DNA of 64,000 nt from Neodontobutis hainanensis (lineage: Eukaryota; Chordata; Actinopteri; Gobiiformes; Odontobutidae), in contig JALDNG010000025.1 of the NCBI GenBank assembly GCA_024349245.1, forward strand, positions 248,001-312,000, given 5' to 3'. The translations under genes and the position numbers were made by a program. The notes under the pieces are model-generated. The model searched no databases. It saw nothing but the letters and a program-made list of their open reading frames with translations, and was not told where the DNA came from. This document shows, piece by piece, positions 56,901-64,000 of the stretch; the first letter of the stretch is position 1, and each line of letters starts with the position of its first letter.

Positions 56901-58564
56901 GGAAAGTAAACTTCAAGAAAGGATTTAAAGAAGCCATCTTTTCTCTATTGTTCACATTGTCTGGACCTTCATAGAAGTAATTTTAGATGCATGTTTTTAC
57001 TAAACAGGTTTTTTTTAATCTGTCAGTATTTGAAAAAAGGCGAGATCAAATTTAATACTAAATTAGTTTTTGCTAGCTACAACCCATTAGCAAAACTGCC
57101 AAAAGTTACTTGTGGAGGAGAGAATAAAAAAAAAAAACTTATGGAATGGTTAGTGCCCCTACTACTGCACAAGTCTGCATCTTCTAAAAAGATTCATTTC
57201 TTGCAGTAGATCTGCATTTGCTTTAAAAAATTGGCCATGAAAACTTGCAAGTAAGTTAGATTATGGCGGGCCACCAAGGTCTCGTCAATGGGTGTAGGCC
57301 CATATAATGAGCTTTGTGACTTTTTGCGGTTAATGTCATATCAACTGACCAGTTATGAACTGATGTTGTGCTATCAAATTTATTTGCTTTAATATATATA
57401 TTTTTTTCCTTTAACCTTTCTGTGAGCTGCCGTTACAAGTGAGTTTCCCCATTGTGGGGTCATTAAAGTCCTATCTTATACCTCAAAGGCAAGCTGTGAC
57501 AAATGATAGAATCTTAAAAACTGCAGAATGCATTGTTGATACGCTAGATTGCTATTGTGCTCTCTGAGCTGTGGCAGAAGCCTAGCCAGGGTCTAATCAT
57601 GTGATCCAAAGTCTCACCAGCAGAACGATTCAGAGGCTTTAGCATTAGGACTTTTGCACACAATAGGGCAAGGGCTGGCATATGACAGAAGGCACTAATC
57701 TGGTTGGTAAGAAAAGAGCAGAATTTCAAAACCGGCATCAAGAAGTAATTAAACATCCTTTTCTCTGCACATGAAGCACATGAAAACATTCCAACAAATC
57801 TGCTCACACAAAATGTATTGCAATATACAATGGCCGTGCTAAAGCCCAACAAGACCAACTAGAAAAGTCTCAACCCGGTCACAAAGTTACACCAAATGTC
57901 GCCATTTAAAGAACATGCTCTTCAGTGTTGGCTACTGTCCACATCTCAAAGCCAACCAACAAAGGCAGCCTGAAAGCTGGTGTACACAACTTTCCAGAGA
58001 AAATACCACAATTATAGCATACACAGGCTCCTTCATTATTAATGGAGTTGCTTTTCAACTGCTTCACTGAAAAGACTTTTTAATAATTTATCACCATGGA
58101 GACACATGTCAAGCCAGAGCACTTGGACACTTCATGAATATCAAATAAATATGCAAAACAAAAGGGGTCTACATCATTAAGTACACTTTAAAGCTGCTTT
58201 GGTAAGGTTTGAAACCAGCAGCGGGTCTTGGGTTATTGCCCTAGTGCATCAGTCACAGTTCTCTGATTGGGTCTGGTTTGACAATTCTGTGGTGGAAGAA
58301 GACTCCGTAAAGCCAAGCAAATAGATTTGGGCCACTTATAGAGGTGCTACTAATGTAAAATACTGATTCTAAGATATTCATTTTAGAAAATAATTTTAGA
58401 GGCGTTTTACTTTTGTGAATCTTGGTTTATCCAGGATTATAGAAAAACTTAAGTTGAGTGACTATGTGTCCAAATTAAAAGGGCAAATTAACAAAACTAG
58501 GCTGAACAATAACGTTGATTACTGATTATGTAAATTTGGGTTTTGATTTGAAAAAATGGTTTGT
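56901..58564. other. Noncoding stretch
   Basis: No gene recognised; a 104-codon minus-strand frame (57544-57858) shows no domain. Confidence 0.5.
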
Positions 58565-59418
58565 CCTCTTCAGCATGCTTGCTTCACTGTCTTCACTGTG
58601 TACTGTGAGTTTTCGGGGTTGTCTCAGAAACTGTCTGTGACCCTTGGACATAAAAATAAACTAATTTGGTCTTGTCAGTCCACAAAATGTTCCTCCATTT
58701 CTCTTTAGGCCAGCTAATGTGTTCTTTGGCAAATTGTAACATGCCTTTTTTTTAACAAAGGGACTTTGTGGGGGATTCTTGAAAATAGATTAGCTTCACA
58801 CAGATGTCTTCTAACTGTCACAGTACTTACAGGTAACTCTAAACTGTCTTTGTTCATACTGGAGCTGATCATTGCCTGAGCCTTTAAAATTCTGGTTATT
58901 TTTTTATTTTTTTAAACGGTTTTGATGGTTGTCTGCTGTTTTCTTCCACGTCTCTCTGGTTTTGCTCTCCATTTTAAGGCATTGGAGATAATTTTAACTG
59001 AACAGCCTATAATTTTTTGCACCTCTTTATAGTTTTTTTCCTCTCCACTCAACTTTTTAATCAAAGTGTTTTTCTGAACAATGTCTTAAATGACCCATCT
59101 TCCTCAGGCTTTCAAATGCATGTTTATCAAGTGCTGGTGGCTTCATCCTTAAATAGGGGGCCACCTGTTTCACACTTGTTTTTTTCCCAAAATTGATTGA
59201 ATGCCACACTGCTATTTTTTAAACACACCCCTTTCAACTAATTGCTCAATTGCACAGCCTTAAGAGCGTGCGTATCATGATGCTCTTGTTAGTTTACTGA
59301 GAACCTACGTTACGTTAACTTGTAATTTGTTTGCCACTTAGCAATAAAAAATATACTAAAAACCTGTATTATTCTGGTTAGTCACATTGTACTGCTATAT
59401 TTTTGAGCAATACTGTAC
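58565..59418 (-). mobile_element. Tc1-like transposon, 5' half with transposase N-terminal part
   Basis: On the minus strand it begins at the terminal repeat GTACAGTATTGCTCAAAAAT (about 59417), continues through AGTACAATGTGACTAACCAG and AATAAAGG-like leader sequence, and enters transposase coding at about 59110. The decayed frames keep HCSEKHFD-type start, KEVQKIIGCSVKIISNALKW-like helix-turn-helix and ILWTDKTKL with the first catalytic Asp (about 58690). They stop in the SFVRQPRKLTVHSEDSEA-like zone near 58565. The second Asp, the Glu and the 3' terminal repeat are absent. It is a fourth Tc1-like family in this window and is dead. Confidence 0.82.
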
Positions 59419-60745
59419 ATGAAAATTGACAAAGAGCTTCATCATTAGCTACACAAAAAGTAGTTTTGAGCGTGGTTGTTACAAAATCCTGCACACATCA
59501 CTGTGGCATTTTGGTATTTTAGCATCGATCATTGCCATCCATACCGTACTGAGCTAGACCAGCCTGCTGAGTGGAAACAAGACTTCACATTAAGACTGAG
59601 ACACTTCAGTAATGATTCAGTGTGAGAGAGTAACATAGCTGTTAGATTATGCTTTAATGACAACTCTCCATCAGTTATTAACAATGTTTCTCGTTAATTA
59701 GTTAATTGAATAACTTACAAAATGGAATGCTGCACTACTCGTGACTTTGGATTTATTTAAAGAATTAGAAGATGATGAATTGGAGATGAGAGGGTTGAGT
59801 GATATTTTGTCTTTATCACTGCTTGCGGCCAGATGAGACGTATAGGCTGCTGTGAGAATTGGGTAGGGAGGCTTGTGGCAGCTATTAAGTGTGAGCAGCT
59901 GTTTTGTGTGAATATATGGCCAGTGTATTATTCAGAACTAAATGCAAATTTGGAATACATGTATCTTTGGAAGTTAAGACTTAAATTGTGAACATAAAAA
60001 TCAGTGATGTTTGCAGTGAAAAGCCAATAAAAAGAAGCAACTGGGACTACAATCAGGATAAGACTCATTTAAAATTCTCTCCATAGTTCATGTCAATTCA
60101 CTTCAGTGTAAAATGGTTAAACTTTGTAACATAAAAAAAACTATTTCTAACTCTTGAACTAAGAGTCTTTCCAATTTTTTCATTGTTGTAATCTCATCTC
60201 CATTGGCTCATTGTGATACATTTGGAGGGATGGATGGCTGGATGGATGGAAAGCCAATGTTTCAAACAGGGTTTTGGGGGAAAATGCACATCCCTTTGAT
60301 TTGAATTAACAACATCAATGTATCGCGGCACTATGAAAAGTTTAGTGTTCACAAACAAATGAGTGGCATCTATTCTGATGCTACATCCGTGCCCTGAATG
60401 CATGACGACGGTGCATGCATATCGGAGTGTGTCTTTATTCTCTGTGGAAGGAATTCATGTTTAGAGATGCACAACTCATCCTTTTATCTTAGCTGGGTCA
60501 GAGTTGAGGGCTACTATATGGGCATGTGTGCATATTTATCAGTTAAAATGGAAGACTGGAAGCCTATTTGGGGGGTATCAGAGCTAACAGTTGAGGGGCA
60601 TGCCGGGTGTTTCCTTGGTTTAGTCCTAATGGAGTTCAATCTGTAGCTCTTCTCACACCAGCACTACTCAGTCCTTTTAAAATGCCAATTAAAAGTACAA
60701 TATATGGTTTGGTCTCAATGTGCTTTATTTAGCGCACAGCTCATT
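59419..60745. other. Noncoding stretch
   Basis: No gene recognised. A short (GGAT)n tract lies at about 60226-60250. Frames near 60.2-60.65 kb show no domain. Confidence 0.5.
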
Positions 60746-60749
60746 CAAT

Positions 60750-60965
60750 TTTAAGGCGAGCGGTTGTAAGATACACAGCTCCCTCATCGCTCTTCATGAT
60801 GTTTCTCTAACCTGACATTGGAGAGATTTCAACAGGGGACAATGTTAGAAATAAGTGTCCTCTCTTAGTGCTGACTTACAGAGCGTTTTCCTGCTTTATT
60901 ATGAATGAGGACTAAAAAAGGGACGCCGTCAGCACTTCCCCAGTGACACTCAATACTCACTTCAT
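60750..60965. other. Candidate conserved noncoding block
   Basis: Repeat-free with CAATTTTAAGGCGAGCGGTT, ATCGCTCTTCATGATG and TTTATTATGAATGAGGAC. Inferred from texture only. Confidence 0.22.
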
Positions 60966-61436
60966 AAATGTCTGTCATTGTCTTTTTGTGTAAGTGTGCC
61001 ACTCAAGTTCACCTCTGCCGACTGCGCGGCTTGGCTGTTCTAGCAAAAGTGAAGGCCAAACTGAATCAGCGCCACACACTTAAGTCTGCTCAGGTGACAG
61101 GAGCTGACACCAAGCCAGGACCTGTACCAGTGAGTAGTTTTACACACAGGTTCTGTTTTAAAGTTGGAAATGAGGCCTGTCCAAGAACTTGAGCCCTATT
61201 TGTCTCCTTTACATAGAATACAGTAGGTGTAGTGCCAAAGTATCCCATCTAGAATTACTGTCCCCTGTATTGTCTTGAGTTGTAGTTCTCAATAGATATT
61301 TTCTAGGCTCATGAAACACTATGGCTATGCTCGATAGTAGATCTGAGCCCATTGCTTCAATGTAAAAATGTTGTCTTCTGACTTTATTTTACTTAACATT
61401 TTTATACTTAATAACTTATATTCAGCGCTGGTCTTT
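60966..61436. other. Noncoding stretch
   Basis: A 74-codon frame (60968-61192) has no recognised motif. Nothing else seen. Confidence 0.5.
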
Positions 61437-61439
61437 AAA

Positions 61440-61665
61440 CAAAAATAGAACAAAAAGGAAAAACATAAACACAGAAACGGGATGCAATGTGATACAGTGA
61501 TATATATTGGCTATTTAACCATAATAATAATAATTTGTTGTTCTGACTGAAGTTAAAGCTAAATGTTTATGGTAAGCTCTAAACTTCAGTTTGGTGTAAT
61601 GTATTAGTATGTTGTGGAGGAAAAATTTGTCCGGTTTTAGTTTTTAATAAAACGAAGACAGGAAA
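61440..61665 (+). repeat. Unclassified interspersed repeat, copy 3 of 3
   Basis: AACATAAACACAGAAACGGG, ATGCAATGTGATACAGTGAT, ATATATTGGCTATTTAAC, GTTAAAGCTAAATGTTTATG, TAAGCTCTAAACTTCAGTTT, GGTGTAATGTATTAG and TTTTTAATAAAACGAAGACA match copy 2 closely. Same orientation as the other two copies. Confidence 0.65.
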
Positions 61666-62129
61666 GGTCCCTCAGCTGCTGCTGAGGGTGAGTGGTGTTT
61701 AACAAGGTTAACATTTAAAACTAGTATAAATAATAGTTTAATTTAAAGGCAATTAACATGACATGCATTTTGCCCAAAATGCAAAGATTCTGTTGCTGTT
61801 TGGTCATCTGTTGACAAAAGGATGGTGTTCTACCCCTATTAAGATGCAAAATTTTGAATGTGGCCAATAAGGTGTTTTTGTTTTGTTGCAACTGCTCTGC
61901 TTTTTAAAATGTATAGATGGCATCCTTGGTAAAAACAATCCCAGAAAGCTACTGGCTACATAGCTACTGGCTAAGCTACGCAGAGAGTAAAACCTGACAG
62001 TATACCTGACATTTTCTAATTTTCATGAGTTATATTTATTATTTTCCTTGGGTAACCCATGAACAATATATTTGTTGTATAAGGCATTAAGTTTTTTACT
62101 CATAGAAACTCATAAAAACTTGCTAAACC
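61666..62129. other. Noncoding stretch
   Basis: Nothing recognised. Confidence 0.5.
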
Positions 62130-62132
62130 TTG

Positions 62133-62285
62133 GGGCACCTCAGTGGCTCAACTGATGGAGCGTATATCACATGCTTGAGCAATCCTGGTTTGATTCTGGC
62201 TCAGGTTTATTGGCACATTGTCTTTCCTCTCCGTCTCACCTAGTTTCCTGTCTCTGAAAATATTTTAAAGGGGAAATTAGAGACA
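62133..62285 (+). mobile_element. tRNA-derived SINE of another family
   Basis: GGGGCACCTCAGTGGCTCAA with CTGATGGAGCG (A-box) and TCCTGGTTTGATTCTGGCTC (B-box) form a tRNA-like head. The body GTCTTTCCTCTCCGTCTCAC and GTTTCCTGTCTCTGAAAATA differs from the family at 22427 and resembles a common fish tRNA-SINE whose tail ends in TCCTGTC. Predicting a functional tRNA from it would be wrong because no acceptor stem closes. Confidence 0.75.
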
Positions 62286-62559
62286 AAACGTCTTCACCTT
62301 GAAAACTGAGTCCAGATGCTTTTACTTTAACCTTTTATTATAGATTATACTGTTTTCTCATTTAGCAAACACAACTACACAACAATCAATTTTTCCACTA
62401 GTCCAAATTGATAAATCCCCTTTTTTCTGTCAATTGTGTGCCCCATCTCTGTTTCATCTGTGAGTTCCAGTTAGCCTATAGACCCAGCCGCCTCTCCATA
62501 CATTACCCGTCCCAGTGGAAGGTGCTCTGCTCCTCGCGCTGCAGTGACTAGACCTCAAT
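62286..62559. other. Noncoding stretch
   Basis: Nothing recognised. Confidence 0.5.
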
Positions 62560-63115
62560 ACCCCTTTGAAAGTGGATCATTTTATTAATGTCCTGTTATT
62601 ATATAGTGATCAAGAACTTCTGCAGGTGTGTGTCGAACATGCACACAATCTCAGTGCAGGGGCCAGAATTTACAGCGCAGTGATCTTATCATTTCTCACT
62701 TTCACTTTGTCAGAAGAGCCATTGCGGAGTATTGATCTATTTACCTTCTCTGCCTTCTGCCTCGCTCTCTCACTCCATTGCATCCTCTTTTTCACTGTCT
62801 TGCCTTTCACCCCTCGCATACACAGCCTATTTCCCATAACAGAAGTACCATTTCATCAGATGAAGACCAAGGCCAGGCTTTGAGCTTTTCACTGCTACAC
62901 AGGACACATTTAATTTGAACATGAAGGGAAAACGAGGGCAGATCTGCCAGTGCTCGACAGACTCTCATCGTCCAGACCATAATGAGCAGGAGCTAATCAA
63001 GCTCATCCATTTACACAAAGATGATAAAATCATTACATCGGCAGGGGAATGTCTCATGGGAGCCAGCTCTCTACATTTGTCTAGGCTCCATTTTACAAAT
63101 TGTGTGCTATAGTAA
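62560..63115. other. Candidate conserved noncoding block
   Basis: Repeat-free with GGCCAGAATTTACAGCGCAG, ATAATGAGCAGGAGCTAATC and GTCTAGGCTCCATTTTACAA. A 105-codon frame (62566-62883) and a 65-codon frame (62915-63112) show no domain. A regulatory element is more likely than a gene; both are inference. Confidence 0.3.
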
Positions 63116-64000
63116 ATGTTTTTCTCATACAGCTTTTAGACCATGATAATTAACTCTTGGACAATGTCTCGTTTTGTGCTCTACTAATGGTGATTAAGCA
63201 CTTTAAATATGGTCTGTAATGTTAACTCTTGCAAGAGACCGGACCCTACACTGCAAAGGAGTCAAAAATTAACTGTACAATTTTGCCTAAATTGTATTAT
63301 TAAAATGATCAGATGATTTGAAATATCATAGTGTTTTCTTTTTCTGTTAGTTAGTTTAAATCTTTTATTGACGTCTGTTGTAGGTTACAGTCACTCCATT
63401 AATTTATATATCGCCTGGAGGTAGGTGTAGGGTGTTCTGCTCCATAGAGTCAGAGCTGTGTTGACTCTACAGTTTTTAGAGCGATAATGTACTTATGACT
63501 GTAAAAAACTGGTGCAGCTTCTCATTGGTGGGTTGGCTGGAGCCTTAGATTTATATTGTGTTTACAAAACAAACTTGTGTTTCTCAAATTACTATTTCAA
63601 GCTATTAAAAGTGTCAATTTACAACGTCAATTTCAGTGTTGTTGCTGCTACGTGGCACTTGTGGCTCTCCCCTCTGTTTTGCTGACTTCGTCATAGTTTT
63701 GTGGATAATCTTGCTTCTTTGTGTTAGCTACAAAATTATCAACTAATTTATCCCAGATTATGGTTGTTGTTACTGAGACATTGTAGCTACTGTTGGAAAT
63801 TAGGCTGCTTACCATCTAAACCCAAAGTTGTGGCTCATATGCCTTCTTCTTTACATTGTTCTTGTAAAATGTGTGTTTGGTGTCGTAGCCTAAAGTAAGT
63901 AAATTGAATGACTGCACCTCTAGAATAATTTCTCGTTGTCTCTGGTGCAACATTGACACGGTTTACATCACCGCTATGTTTTAGTAAGCTTTTATTTAGA
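63116..64000. other. Noncoding stretch to window end
   Basis: AT-rich unique-looking sequence; no gene or repeat recognised. Confidence 0.5.

Noticed and set aside
60226..60250. LINE (GATG)n tail similar to 46769
   Set aside because: The short GGAT run has no LINE coding sequence next to it on either strand, so it is listed only as a simple repeat.
62133..62205. Possible tRNA gene
   Set aside because: A- and B-boxes are present but no acceptor stem closes, and a SINE-type tail follows.

Overview
This window looks like a stretch of a ray-finned (teleost) fish nuclear genome that is intergenic, or part of a very large intron. The evidence is a low overall GC content with scarce CpG, long (AT)n and (TAA)n microsatellites, and a dense set of fish-type repeats: several Tc1-like DNA transposon families, hAT elements and MITEs, L1-, L2-, RTE/Rex-type and restriction-endonuclease-type LINE remnants, and tRNA-derived SINEs. 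I see no intact host protein-coding gene. Every recognisable coding stretch is a broken transposable-element protein.

Layout. 0-6 kb: (TAA)n repeats, a LINE C-terminal fragment (2.9-3.1 kb), an integrase-like transposon remnant (3.84-4.14 kb) and a nearly full Tc1-like element without its 5' terminal repeat (4.50-5.62 kb). 6-16 kb: mostly unique sequence, an L1-type LINE end on the minus strand (9.6-10.65 kb), a large (AT)n tract with a SINE (12.1-12.3 kb), conserved-noncoding-like sequence (7.65-8.3, 11.09-11.43, 13.0-13.93 kb) and a CpG-rich, promoter-like block (15.42-15.70 kb). 16-29 kb: an internally deleted hAT element, an unclassified repeat, a complete tRNA-SINE (22.43-22.78 kb), an inverted repeat beside a microsatellite (23.5-23.8 kb), an L2 LINE 3' end (25.8-26.76 kb) and a Tc1-like 3' end (27.75-28.07 kb). 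29-46 kb: a second L2 fragment, a 521-bp foldback MITE (33.53-34.05 kb), a Tc1 helix-turn-helix remnant, regulatory-looking sequence from 36.4 to 40.3 kb that contains a block of about 195 bp present twice, exon-like signals at 42.5-43.2 kb, and a clean hAT MITE with an 8-bp target duplication (43.88-44.24 kb). 46-64 kb: a LINE tail nested in a hAT-like element (46.1-47.38 kb), a Tc1 deletion derivative (48.39-49.24 kb), scattered ends of another Tc1 family, one of them interrupted by a further repeat (54.37-54.84 kb), a truncated minus-strand Tc1 element (58.57-59.42 kb), more SINEs, and conserved-looking noncoding blocks at 51.6, 53.0, 60.8 and 62.6 kb.

No genes here work together as a pathway. 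The most plausible host content is cis-regulatory: many blocks look like the conserved noncoding elements found in gene deserts next to developmental regulators, but this rests on base composition and motif texture and needs a genome alignment. I found no convincing new gene system. The observations most worth a second look are the duplicated noncoding block, the CpG/TATA/CRE block, the foldback MITE with a 6-bp flanking repeat, and a three-copy repeat family I could not classify.
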